From Micrococcales bacterium (GTDB lineage: Bacteria; Actinomycetota; Actinomycetes; Actinomycetales; Cellulomonadaceae), in contig WQWY01000012.1 of assembly GCA_009785115.1 (NCBI GenBank), forward strand, positions 18,814 through 82,813: 64,000 bases of DNA, given 5' to 3'. Shown here piece by piece: positions 18,016 to 27,131 of the stretch. Within the stretch, counting starts at the first letter, position 1. The number at the start of each line of letters is the position of its first letter. The notes under the pieces are model-generated. The model did no database searches. It had not been told where the DNA came from and saw only the letters and a program-made list of their open reading frames with translations. A program made the translations under genes and the position numbers.

Positions 18016-18789
18016 GTGACGACCCGCCTGCCCGCTGAGGAGCCGACGGCTCTGCGCGAGCGCTGGCGTGCCGAGAGCCTCGACTCCGTCTGGTTGCGCC
18101 CGGGCGACTGGTACCACCCTGCCGTGGACCTGCTCGCCCAGGCGGTGGCCTCAGGCGCGCCAGCGCTGGACGAGGCTGAGAACCTGGGCCGGGCCCGGGC
18201 CGACGCGGGGGTCGGCATCGGCGAGGCCATCGACGACCTCACCTGCCTGTACCGGACGGTCGGGGCGAGCACGCCGCCGGTGGACGTGGTGCGCGCGCTG
18301 AGCGTCGGCTGGGCCGACGCTCAGGCGGGCGAGACGATGGACACGGGTGTGCTGGACCCCGAGACGGGCCTGCCCACGAGCGGCTACCTGCGTCAGCGTC
18401 TGGTGGAGCTGTACGGCGTGGCGCTGCGCCGCCGCATCGAGGCTCGCACCACGCACGCGCTGATCGTGGTCGACGTCGCGGTCGAGGAGGTGCCCCGCCT
18501 GCTTCGCGCGGCCCGTTCGGCGGCGGTCGGGGCGGCCTTGCGAGCCGTGTTCGGCGCCGGTCACCCGATGGCCACCCTGGGCGGTGGCGTGGCCTCGGTG
18601 CTCGTCTCGCGTGCGGCCGCCCCGGAGCGGCACAGCGAGCGGCTGCGGGCCGCGATCGAACGACGTGTCGCCCCGCTGGAGATCAGCGAGGCGACACGGT
18701 GCCCGGTGCGGATCTGGCAGGTGCTGCTGCCCGACACCCCCGAAGAGGCGGCGACGATGCTCCACCGGCTCGCCCGCCCGACAGGCTGA
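18016..18789 (+). CDS. Degenerate GGDEF-like regulatory protein
   Basis: A soluble 257-residue protein divergent from the sigma fusion. The N-terminal half is helical (RERWRAESLDSVWLRPGDWY...). The second half starts with DPETGLPTSGYLRQRLVELY, which resembles the entry DxLTGLxNRxYL helix of GGDEF domains, and continues with an alpha/beta core. The catalytic GG(D/E)EF signature is missing; GGGVASVLVSRAA occupies that region. It is therefore unlikely to make c-di-GMP and may act as a regulatory partner. The start is uncertain: GTG at 18016 was chosen, but in-frame GTGs at 17950, 17980 and 17998 also exist and no ribosome-binding site decides, so it may be leaderless. Confidence 0.55.
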   Translation: MTTRLPAEEPTALRERWRAESLDSVWLRPGDWYHPAVDLLAQAVASGAPALDEAENLGRARADAGVGIGEAIDDLTCLYRTVGASTPPVDVVRALSVGWADAQAGETMDTGVLDPETGLPTSGYLRQRLVELYGVALRRRIEARTTHALIVVDVAVEEVPRLLRAARSAAVGAALRAVFGAGHPMATLGGGVASVLVSRAAAPERHSERLRAAIERRVAPLEISEATRCPVRIWQVLLPDTPEEAATMLHRLARPTG

Positions 18790-18825
18790 GAAGACCTCCG
18801 CCGGGCGCGGCGCGCCAGCAGACGG

Positions 18826-19845
<1,020 letters not shown>

Positions 19846-19918
19846 TCACAGACCAACCCGACCACCTACCCAACCCCCAAGACCCTCCCCCAGACGAGGT
19901 GGCGGGTCACCACGGAAC

Positions 19919-20006
19919 GGGTGGGAGGGGGCGCCGACTCCGGTGTGGTGGGCATCAAAGACTCGCCGCAGGCGAGTCCGGGCAGAGGCGGCGCCCCCTC
20001 CCACCC
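19919..20006. repeat. 18-bp inverted repeat with nested hairpin in nrdE-nrdF spacer
   Basis: The arms GGGTGGGAGGGGGCGCCG (19919-19936) and its exact complement (19989-20006) enclose a second hairpin GACTCGCC-GCA-GGCGAGTC (~19970-19988). This very stable structure lies between the nrdE stop and the nrdF ribosome-binding site on the transcript, where it could act as a processing site or as partial terminator that sets the E:F ratio. Confidence 0.6.
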
Positions 20007-20012
20007 ACCCAC

Positions 20013-22157
20013 TCACAACATGCACGACACACACCCCGCCACCTCGGTCCCCTCCAGCGCCATCTGCCGGAGACGGACGTAGTAGATCGTCTTGATGCCC
20101 TTCTTCCAGGCGTAGATCTGCGCCCGGTTGAGGTCGCGCGTGGTCGCGGTGTCGGAGAAGAACAGCGTCAGCGACAGCCCCTGGTCCACGTGCTGGGTGG
20201 CCTCGGCGTAGGTGTCGATGATCTTCTCGTAGCCGATCTCGTAGGCGTCGGCGTAGAACTCGAGGTTGTCGTTGTCCATGAAGGGCGCCGGGTAGTAGAC
20301 CCGGCCGATCTTGCCCTCCTTGCGGATCTCGATCTTCGACGCGATCGGGTGGATCGAGCTGGTCGAGTGGTTGATGTACGAGATCGAGCCCGTCGGCGGC
20401 ACGGCCTGAAGGTTCTGGTTGTACATGCCGTGCGCGGCGACGTCGGCGGCCAGCGCGCGCCAGTCCTCGACGGTCGGGACACGGACGCCCGCGTCGGCGA
20501 ACAGCTCACCGACGCGCTCGGTGCGCGGGGCCCACTCCTTCTCGACGTACTTGGTGAAGTACTCCCCCGAGGCGTACGTGGAGTCCTCGAAGCCGAGGAA
20601 GGACTGCCCGCGCTCCTTGGCGAGCAGGTTCGAGGCCCTGATCGCGTGGTAGGCCACGGTGCAGAAGTAGATGTTGGTGAAGTCCAGCGCCTCGTCGGAG
20701 CCGTAGTGGATGCGCTCACGGGCCAGGTAGCCGTGCAGGTTCATCTGACCCAGGCCGATCGCGTGGCCGGCCTCGTTGCCGCGCTTGATGCTGGGCACCG
20801 ACTCGATGGACGTCTGGTCGGCCACGGCGGTGAGCGCGCGGATCGCGGTCTCGACGGTGCGTCCCAGGTCGCCCCCGTCCATCGCCATGGCGATGTTCAG
20901 CGAGCCCAGGTTGCAGGAGATGTCGCGGCCGACGGTCTCGTACGAGAGGTCCTCGTGGTAGGTCGAGGGCGTGGCGACCTGGAGGATCTCCGAGCACAGG
21001 TTCGACATGGTGATCTTGCCCTTGATCGGGTTGGCCCGGTTCACCGTGTCTTCGAACATGACGTAGGGGTAGCCCGACTCGAACTGGATCTCGGCCAGCC
21101 GCTGGAAGAACTCGCGGGCGTCGATGCGCGTCTTGCGGATGCGGGCGTCGTCCACCATCTCGTGGTATCGCTCGGTCACGTCGATGTCGGCGAACGGCAC
21201 CCCGTAGACGCGCTCGACGTCGTAGGGGCTGAACAGGTACATCGGCTCGTTCTTGCGGGCCAGCTCGAACGTGATGTCCGGGATGACGACGCCGAGGCTC
21301 AGCGTCTTGATCCTGATCTTCTCGTCGGCGTTCTCGCGCTTGGTGTCCAGGAACCGGTAGATGTCCGGGTGGTGGGCGTGCAGGTAGACCGCGCCCGCAC
21401 CCTGCCGGGCACCGAGCTGGTTGGCGTAGGAGAACGAGTCCTCGAGCAGCTTCATCACGGGGATGACGCCCGAGCTCTGGTTCTCGATGTGCTTGATGGG
21501 CGCGCCGTGCTCACGCAGGTTCGACAGCAGCAGCGCCACACCCCCGCCGCGCTTGGACAGCTGGAGGGAGGAGTTGATGCCGCGCGCGATGGACTCCATG
21601 TTGTCCTCGATGCGCAGCAGGAAGCAGGAGACCGGCTCGCCCCGCTGAGCCTTGCCCAGGTTGAGGAACGTCGGCGTGGCCGGCTGGAACCGCCCGGAGA
21701 CGATCTCGTCGATCAGGTGCAGGGCGAACTGCTCGTCACCGTCGGCCAGGGCGAGCGAGACCATGGTGACGCGATCCTCGAAGCGCTCCAGGTACCGCTT
21801 GCCGTCGAACGTCTTCAGCGTGTAGCTGGTGTAGTACTTGAAGGCGCCGAGGAAGGTCGAGAAGCGGAACTTCTTCGAGTACGCGAACTTGAACGCCTGG
21901 CGCACGAACTCCCGGCTGTACCGCTCCAGGACAGCGGCGTCGTAGTACTGGTGCTCGACCAGGTAGTCGAGCTTTTCGGCCAGGTCGTGGAAGAAGACGG
22001 TGTTCTGGTTGACGTGCTGCAAGAAGTACTGCCGGGCTGCCTCACGGTCGGCGTGGAGCTGGATGTTCCCGTCGGCGTCGTAGAGGTTGAGCATCGCGTT
22101 GAGCGCGTGATAGTCCAGCTCGGCCTGCTCGCTGCGAGGCTCGATGGTGGTGGTCAT
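20013..22157 (-). CDS. nrdE: Class Ib ribonucleotide reductase large (catalytic) subunit
   Basis: Reduces NDPs to dNDPs with NrdF. The 714-residue product contains catalytic-barrel signatures such as [12 protein letters not shown] and [17 protein letters not shown], and ends in GCVSCML with the C-terminal cysteine pair re-reduced by NrdH. It lacks an ATP-cone, as expected for class Ib. The ATG at 22157 ([20 protein letters not shown]) fits the family; the open frame continues upstream but the extra residues are non-conserved and overlap hairpins. Confidence 0.96.
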   Translation of the reverse strand: MTTTIEPRSEQAELDYHALNAMLNLYDADGNIQLHADREAARQYFLQHVNQNTVFFHDLAEKLDYLVEHQYYDAAVLERYSREFVRQAFKFAYSKKFRFSTFLGAFKYYTSYTLKTFDGKRYLERFEDRVTMVSLALADGDEQFALHLIDEIVSGRFQPATPTFLNLGKAQRGEPVSCFLLRIEDNMESIARGINSSLQLSKRGGGVALLLSNLREHGAPIKHIENQSSGVIPVMKLLEDSFSYANQLGARQGAGAVYLHAHHPDIYRFLDTKRENADEKIRIKTLSLGVVIPDITFELARKNEPMYLFSPYDVERVYGVPFADIDVTERYHEMVDDARIRKTRIDAREFFQRLAEIQFESGYPYVMFEDTVNRANPIKGKITMSNLCSEILQVATPSTYHEDLSYETVGRDISCNLGSLNIAMAMDGGDLGRTVETAIRALTAVADQTSIESVPSIKRGNEAGHAIGLGQMNLHGYLARERIHYGSDEALDFTNIYFCTVAYHAIRASNLLAKERGQSFLGFEDSTYASGEYFTKYVEKEWAPRTERVGELFADAGVRVPTVEDWRALAADVAAHGMYNQNLQAVPPTGSISYINHSTSSIHPIASKIEIRKEGKIGRVYYPAPFMDNDNLEFYADAYEIGYEKIIDTYAEATQHVDQGLSLTLFFSDTATTRDLNRAQIYAWKKGIKTIYYVRLRQMALEGTEVAGCVSCML

Positions 22158-22241
22158 AGGGTTCTCGTCCTCGTCTGGGGCACTGTCTCGTCTGGGGCGC
22201 TGCGGGTATCTCGGCGCCCTGCTCAGGTCGTGTCGGTCATG

Positions 22242-22324
22242 CGAGAGGCCCAGACGCCGTGGCGCTGGGCCTCTCGGGTAGGTGCCAGCCGGGCCGGCAC
22301 GGTGCTGTCCTGGCGCCGGCCCGG
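22242..22324. repeat. Two hairpins in the nrdH-nrdE spacer
   Basis: Hairpin 1: CGAGAGGCCCAG (22242-22253) with CTGGGCCTCTCG (22265-22276), the stem extended by CGCC-GT-GGCG. Hairpin 2: CCGGGCCGGC (22289-22298) with GCCGGCCCGG (22315-22324). Both fall in the 217-bp gap where nrdI is found in other class Ib operons. The gap is too short to encode NrdI. Confidence 0.55.
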
Positions 22325-22374
22325 GGCGACTGCGGTCCGCGGCCCAGGCCTCGTGCCCAGGCTCGGCGGACGTC

Positions 22375-22623
22375 TCAGGCGACGGAGGACTGCGCCATCC
22401 TCGTCGCGACGGCTGCGATCTTGTCGGGCCGGTAGCCGGACCAGTGCTCACCACCGGCCACCACGACCGGGGCCTGGAGGTGCCCGAGCGACATCACGTA
22501 GTCGCGCGCGTCGGCGTCCTCAGCGATGTCCACGACGGTGTACTCGTGGCCTGCCTTGTCGAAGGCGCGGTAGGTCGCCGTGCACTGCACGCACGACGGC
22601 TTGCTGTAGACGGTGATCGTCAT
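22375..22623 (-). CDS. nrdH: NrdH glutaredoxin-like electron donor
   Basis: A small redoxin of 82 residues with the CVQC active site at residues 11-14, supplying electrons to NrdE from thioredoxin reductase. The start [13 protein letters not shown] and the C-terminal segment [13 protein letters not shown] are characteristic of NrdH rather than ordinary glutaredoxins. First gene of the nrd unit and directly downstream of two NrdR boxes. Confidence 0.95.
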   Translation of the reverse strand: MTITVYSKPSCVQCTATYRAFDKAGHEYTVVDIAEDADARDYVMSLGHLQAPVVVAGGEHWSGYRPDKIAAVATRMAQSSVA

Positions 22624-22765
22624 GATGGTCTCCTCTACCTCTGCGCCTCGCGCCTGTCCGGTCGTCCCGTCCGGCGCGCGCTGTCGTCTTCAGTCTGTCG
22701 TCTCGATCCGCCTGCTCGCCGCCGCCGGATCACTTGGTGACGATCTGGCGGCGACGACTGGCGCA

Positions 22766-22812
22766 ACACTACACCTAGTGGCCCAGCGGGCAACCCACCC
22801 CTAGGTGTTGTG
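22766..22812 (-). promoter_or_regulatory. Tandem NrdR boxes upstream of nrdH
   Basis: Two NrdR-box-like imperfect palindromes, ACACTACACCTAGTGG (22766-22781) and ACCCCTAGGTGTTGTG (22797-22812), have starts 31 bp apart, i.e. three helical turns, the spacing typical of NrdR targets. They lie 143-190 bp upstream of the nrdH start and should repress the nrdHEF unit when dATP is plentiful. nrdR itself is not in the window. Confidence 0.75.
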
Positions 22813-22997
22813 CTTACACCGGTGTGTTTTCACCCTGTGGATCGCGCGCTCCGACGCTGGGGACCGCGCACGGCTCGCGACCAGCGAGGACGTCGATCCA
22901 CCGTCGAGACCGTCCACAAGGAGCACGCCGACACACCGTCGCCGCACCGACGACCCCTGCGTGTCGTCCACAGGTCGACCCACAGGCACCGCGTCGG

Positions 22998-24788
22998 TCA
23001 GACCCCCGACACCGAGGCGGTGACACCCTCCCGGGAGGCGACAGCCATGTACAGCACCTCGGTGATCTCCGGGCCGACGAGCTCGTAGCGGTCCAGCAGG
23101 GCGTCGCGCAGAGCCTCGACCAGGTCGCGGTTCTCGGCCAGGAGGACGCGGACCGCGTCGCGGGCCTCGGCGAGCACCTGCTCGAGCTGGTCGCGGGCGG
23201 CGGTGTCACCGACGACCGCCTCGACGATGTCCTTGCCCGTCGCGGCCAGGGAGACCAACGAGCCGGTCATGCCCGCGGCCCCGACCATCTGGGACGCCAG
23301 GCGGGTGGCAGCGGCCAGGTCCGAGGCGGGTCCGGTCGACGTGTCGCCGAAGAACAGCTCCTCGGCGCACCAGCCCCCCATGGAGATCTGGATCAGGGCA
23401 CGCAGCTCGGCCGACGAGCGGGTGTAGACGTCCTCGGGGTCGTCGTGGGCGAGCAGCCCGAGCGACGAGCCGCGCTTGACGATCGTGACCACCTCGAGCA
23501 CCCGATGAGGGGCCACCAGGTGAGCCGTGACCGCGTGCCCGGCCTCGTGGGTCGCGATGAGCGCCTGCTCGGCGCGGGTGTAGGTGACCGGCTGGCCCAG
23601 ACCGACCATCTCTGTGATCCGAGCCTTCTCCACGTCGGCGTAGCTCATCGCCTCCGCCCCTCGACGCATCGCGTTGATGAGCGCCTCGTCCAGCACGTGC
23701 TCGATCATCACCGGCGTCCAGCCGTTGGTGGCCGCGGCCACCCGGTCTCGGACAGCCGAGGAGTCCAGCTCGGGGTCGTGGGCGCGCCTGGCCAGGAAGT
23801 GGTCCACCAGGGCGCGGCGGCCGTGCACGTCAGGCTCGGGGAAGGTCAGACGCCGGTCGAACCGCCCGGGGCGCAGCAGGGCCGGGTCTAGCGCGTCGGC
23901 ACGGTTGGTCGCCGCGATGAGCATCAGCGGCGCCCGGGCGGGCTTGCGCATCGGGATCTGGCGGTGCGCGGGGAGCATCAGGTTGACCGCCGAGCGGAAC
24001 CGGTTGCGCAGCTTGTCGGCACCCAGAGGCTCGTCGAAAGACTGCATCTGCACGAGCAGCTCGTTGAGCACCCCACCGGTCCCCTCGGAGACCGCCCGGT
24101 CGACGGACGGGCCGCGACGCACCAGGGTGCCGTCGGAGCGCAGCCTCGCGGGCATGAAGGCGCGGGCCATCGCGATGGCGTCGATCTCCTCGATGAACCC
24201 GATCGCGCCGCCCTCCTTGGCGGCGGCCTTGCGCAGGGCACGGAAGTAGGCCCGGATCTTGCGAGCGGTCGCTCCGTAGTACATGGACTGGAACGACGTG
24301 GCCGAGACGAACAGGAACGGCACCCCGGCCTCGGCGGCCATGGCCTTGGCGGTCAGCGTCTTGCCGGTGCCCGGGGGCCCCTCGAACAGCAGACCGCGAC
24401 GCGGGCGCCCGCCGGTCTGCTCGGCGAACGTGCGGTGCGCCCAGAACAGGTCCAGAGAGCGGCGCACGTCCTCGATGATCGGGTCGATGCCGATCACCTC
24501 GTCCAGACGCACGTCCACCTGCTCAGGCCGGTAGGTGAGGTGGGGCGAGCGTCCTGAGCCGATCTGCGTGCCGACGATCAGCAGCAGCAGCGCGGTGAAG
24601 AACAGGATCGGGACGAGGATGAACGTGTCGATCTCGGGCATCGCCGGCAGCACCGGCTGCCCGAGCGCCTGGCGGGCCACCACCCACACCTGGACGGCGA
24701 CCAGCACCACGAGCAGCCGGACGAGCCGGCGTCGTCGGGCCTGCTCCCGGTCACGGGCGATGTCGTGCTCAGGTGCTCTGCGCGCCAC
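22998..24788 (-). CDS. FtsH-like membrane AAA ATPase/zinc metalloprotease paralogue
   Basis: A 596-residue protein with two N-terminal membrane helices (about 21-38 and 54-73), an AAA domain and a C-terminal M41 protease domain. Walker A is GPPGTGKT (137-144), and the second region of homology reads ATNRADALDP-ALLRPGRFDR. The protease motif HEAGH sits at 414-418 and the third zinc ligand is expected in GPASDLAAATRLA. Walker B reads FIEEID instead of FIDEID, so the magnesium-coordinating Asp is Glu. It is shorter and more divergent than housekeeping FtsH, so it is likely a second, specialised copy. Start is a GTG. It ends 190 bp from the nrd regulatory region. Confidence 0.85.
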   Translation of the reverse strand: MARRAPEHDIARDREQARRRRLVRLLVVLVAVQVWVVARQALGQPVLPAMPEIDTFILVPILFFTALLLLIVGTQIGSGRSPHLTYRPEQVDVRLDEVIGIDPIIEDVRRSLDLFWAHRTFAEQTGGRPRRGLLFEGPPGTGKTLTAKAMAAEAGVPFLFVSATSFQSMYYGATARKIRAYFRALRKAAAKEGGAIGFIEEIDAIAMARAFMPARLRSDGTLVRRGPSVDRAVSEGTGGVLNELLVQMQSFDEPLGADKLRNRFRSAVNLMLPAHRQIPMRKPARAPLMLIAATNRADALDPALLRPGRFDRRLTFPEPDVHGRRALVDHFLARRAHDPELDSSAVRDRVAAATNGWTPVMIEHVLDEALINAMRRGAEAMSYADVEKARITEMVGLGQPVTYTRAEQALIATHEAGHAVTAHLVAPHRVLEVVTIVKRGSSLGLLAHDDPEDVYTRSSAELRALIQISMGGWCAEELFFGDTSTGPASDLAAATRLASQMVGAAGMTGSLVSLAATGKDIVEAVVGDTAARDQLEQVLAEARDAVRVLLAENRDLVEALRDALLDRYELVGPEITEVLYMAVASREGVTASVSGV

Positions 24789-24985
24789 GATCCAGCCTCT
24801 CGGTCAGCCTCCTGCACGTCGCGTGCAGAGCAGCACCGTCTCAGCCCACGACAAACCCGGACAACCCAGACCATCCCGGCTCACTCGAACAGCCCACGTG
24901 ATCTACGTCACACCTCGCTCTGTGGCGCGACGTCATCACCGGGCGTGAGCCTGGTCGTCAGGCACCCGCGCCTGGCGAGAGGGCC

Positions 24986-25055
24986 AGGGCGAAGGAGTCA
25001 GCGCGAAAGGTTCAGCACGAAAGGTTCAGCGCGAAGGGCTCAGGGCGACAGGCGG
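24986..25055. repeat. Five 14-bp tandem repeats at the 3' end of hspR
   Basis: Consecutive units AGGGCGAAGGAGTC, AGCGCGAAAGGTTC, AGCACGAAAGGTTC, AGCGCGAAGGGCTC and AGGGCGACAGGCGG. The last unit runs through the hspR stop codon (25040) into the final codons. The function is unknown; the remainder of the 251-bp gap to the FtsH paralogue shows nothing else. Confidence 0.7.
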
Positions 25056-25453
25056 CGGATCAGCTGACGGGGACGCCAGGGGACGAGCGCCGAGCTGTGC
25101 GTGCGCGCCCGGGGGCGGACGGCCTCGACGTCACCGGTGGCCGAGGCGGAGAACACCCTCCCCGCCGGGTCGAGCAGCTCACGCAGGGAGAACAGCTGGC
25201 GGTGCAGCGTCCGGACCTCGTCCTCCAGCGCCAGGATGCGCTTGATCCCCGCGAGGTTGATGCCCTCGTCCTGAGACAGGCGCTGGATCTCACGCAGCGT
25301 GGCGACGTCTCGCAACGAGTAGCGGCGGCCTCGGCCTCGGCTGCGACCTGGGGAGACCAGGCCGAGCCGGTCGTACTGACGCAGCGTCTGCGGGTGCATC
25401 CCGGCCATCTGTGCGGCGACCGAGATGACGAACATCGGGGCGTCCTCGTCCAT
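25040..25453 (-). CDS. hspR: HspR heat-shock repressor (MerR family)
   Basis: Autoregulatory repressor that binds HAIR operators with DnaK as co-repressor. The 137-residue product has a MerR-type HTH from ~8 to 75 (ISVAAQMAGMHPQTLRQYDR, then YSLRDVATLREIQRLSQDEG), with the INLAGIKRIL segment diagnostic of HspR, followed by a coiled-coil stretch and a basic tail. It is the last gene of the dnaK-grpE-dnaJ-hspR operon, whose promoter carries HAIR sequences. Confidence 0.95.
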   Translation of the reverse strand: MDEDAPMFVISVAAQMAGMHPQTLRQYDRLGLVSPGRSRGRGRRYSLRDVATLREIQRLSQDEGINLAGIKRILALEDEVRTLHRQLFSLRELLDPAGRVFSASATGDVEAVRPRARTHSSALVPWRPRQLIRRLSP

Positions 25454-25487
25454 CGCTGCACCTCCTCACATCGTCGTCAGACCGCGC

Positions 25488-26471
25488 TCACGTTCGCGCG
25501 GCGGCGTACAGATCAGCTCGCGGGTTGTCCCCCGAGGTCGCGATCCCGAACGCCTGCACGGCCTCCTTGGCCGCCGGCGTGAGCTTCTGCGGCACCACCA
25601 CCTGCACGGCGATCAGCAGGTCACCGGTGCCCTGCGGCGTGGCGACCCCCTTGCCCTTGACCCGCAGGTTGCGGCCCGACGGGGTGCCCGGGGGCACCTT
25701 CACCTTGACCGTGCCCGCGTCGAGGGTCGGCACCTCGATGGTCGCGCCGAGCGCGGCCTCGTCGAACGCGACCGGGACGGTCACCCGCAGGTTGCGGCCC
25801 TCGAGGCTGAACACCGGGTGCGGCTCCACACGCACCTCGATCACCAGGTCACCCGCGGGCGCGCCGTGCTCGCCAGGGCGGCCCTTGCCGCGCAGCCGGA
25901 TCTTCTGCCCGTCGCTGACCCCCGCCGGGAGACGGGCGTTGACGGTGCGGCCCTCGACCACCAGCGACACCGTCGACCCCTCGGCCGCGGTGCGGAACGG
26001 CACCGAGGTGGACGCGGTCAGGTCAGCGCCTCGTTGCGGGGAACGCTGGCCGAAGGCACCGCTGAACAGCCCCCCGAAGAGGTCCTCGAACCCGCCACCG
26101 CCCGGAGGGGCGGGGCTGGGGCCACCGGCGCCGGAGGAGTACCGGACCCGAGCGCCCGGGCCGAACATGCCGCCCAGCACGTCCTCGAACCCGCCACCGC
26201 CGCCCGGGCCACCGCCGGCGGTGAACCTGGCCCCACCACCGAGCGCGCGCAGCTGGTCGTACTGGCGGCGCTGCTCGGGGTCAGACAGCACGGCGTACGC
26301 CTCACCGATGTCCTTGAACCGCTCCTCAGCCTGCGGGTCGCCCTGGTTCTGGTCCGGGTGCAGCTCACGGGCCTTCTTGCGGTACGCCTTCTTGATCGTC
26401 GCGGCGTCGGCGCCCTTGGGGACGCCGAGCATGGCGTAGAAGTCCTTGGCCAACCAGTCCTGACCGGTCAC
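25488..26471 (-). CDS. dnaJ: DnaJ co-chaperone lacking the zinc-finger domain (class B)
   Basis: Stimulates DnaK ATPase and delivers clients. The 327-residue product has an N-terminal J domain with the HPD motif at 38-40, a Gly/Phe-rich linker (~75-165) and the two beta-sandwich client-binding domains (VPFRTAAEGSTVSLV to the end). The four CxxCxGxG zinc modules of class A DnaJ are absent, as in CbpA and several actinobacterial operon DnaJs. The GTG start at 26471 is preceded by GGGAGG. Confidence 0.92.
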   Translation of the reverse strand: MTGQDWLAKDFYAMLGVPKGADAATIKKAYRKKARELHPDQNQGDPQAEERFKDIGEAYAVLSDPEQRRQYDQLRALGGGARFTAGGGPGGGGGFEDVLGGMFGPGARVRYSSGAGGPSPAPPGGGGFEDLFGGLFSGAFGQRSPQRGADLTASTSVPFRTAAEGSTVSLVVEGRTVNARLPAGVSDGQKIRLRGKGRPGEHGAPAGDLVIEVRVEPHPVFSLEGRNLRVTVPVAFDEAALGATIEVPTLDAGTVKVKVPPGTPSGRNLRVKGKGVATPQGTGDLLIAVQVVVPQKLTPAAKEAVQAFGIATSGDNPRADLYAAART

Positions 26472-26540
26472 GGCGCCTCCCTCCTCGTCATCGTCTGCCG
26501 GTGCTGCCGGTGGGCCGCGCTGCGCGGCCCACCGGCACGG

Positions 26541-27131
26541 TCACCGGCCGTCGCCGGCCTCAGGTTCGACAACGGCGACGCGGGCGGCCCGCAGCACCCG
26601 CTCACCGGCCATGTAGCCCGGTTGCAGCACCTGCTGCACCGTCGGCTCGGTCGCATCCGTGGAGTGCCCGTGCATCAGAGCCTCGTGCACCGCCGGGTCG
26701 AACGGGTCGCCGGCCGCGCCGTAGCGGACCACCCCGAAATGCTCGAGGATCTGCTCGAGCTTCTCCGCGATGGAGCCGAACGGACCGGTCAGGTCGCCGT
26801 GCTGACGAGCCAGCTCGATGTCGTCCAGCACCGGGATCAGCCCCTCGGCCAACCCCTCGACGCCCCGGGCGAACGCCGCCCGCTCCTCGTTCTTCGACCG
26901 CTTCACATAGGCCGAGTACTGGTTCTGGAGGTTGACGTAGTCGGCGCTGACCCGCTGGAGCTGGTCGAGGCGTTCGGCGGCCAGCCGCTCGGCCTCGCCC
27001 GGCTCGGCCTCACCCGCGTCGACGGTCTCGGACGAGGCCGGGTCGCGGACCTCGCCGGTCTCCGGGTCGATCTTGCGCCGGTCCACGATCCGAGGCTCCT
27101 CGCCGCCCGGGTCGCCCGAGGAGGCCGTCAC
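26541..27131 (-). CDS. grpE: GrpE nucleotide exchange factor
   Basis: Releases ADP from DnaK. The 196-residue product has an acidic, disordered start, the long coiled-coil containing [18 protein letters not shown], and the C-terminal beta domain ending [25 protein letters not shown]. The GTG start at 27131 overlaps the dnaK stop by GTGA, indicating translational coupling. Confidence 0.95.
   Translation of the reverse strand: MTASSGDPGGEEPRIVDRRKIDPETGEVRDPASSETVDAGEAEPGEAERLAAERLDQLQRVSADYVNLQNQYSAYVKRSKNEERAAFARGVEGLAEGLIPVLDDIELARQHGDLTGPFGSIAEKLEQILEHFGVVRYGAAGDPFDPAVHEALMHGHSTDATEPTVQQVLQPGYMAGERVLRAARVAVVEPEAGDGR

Noticed and set aside
18016..18789. Active diguanylate cyclase
   Set aside because: The GG(D/E)EF catalytic loop is absent.
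22813..22997. Possible replication-origin-like cluster of TCCACA sequences
   Set aside because: The matches to TTATCCACA are partial and scattered, and no dnaA, dnaN or AT-rich unwinding region is nearby.
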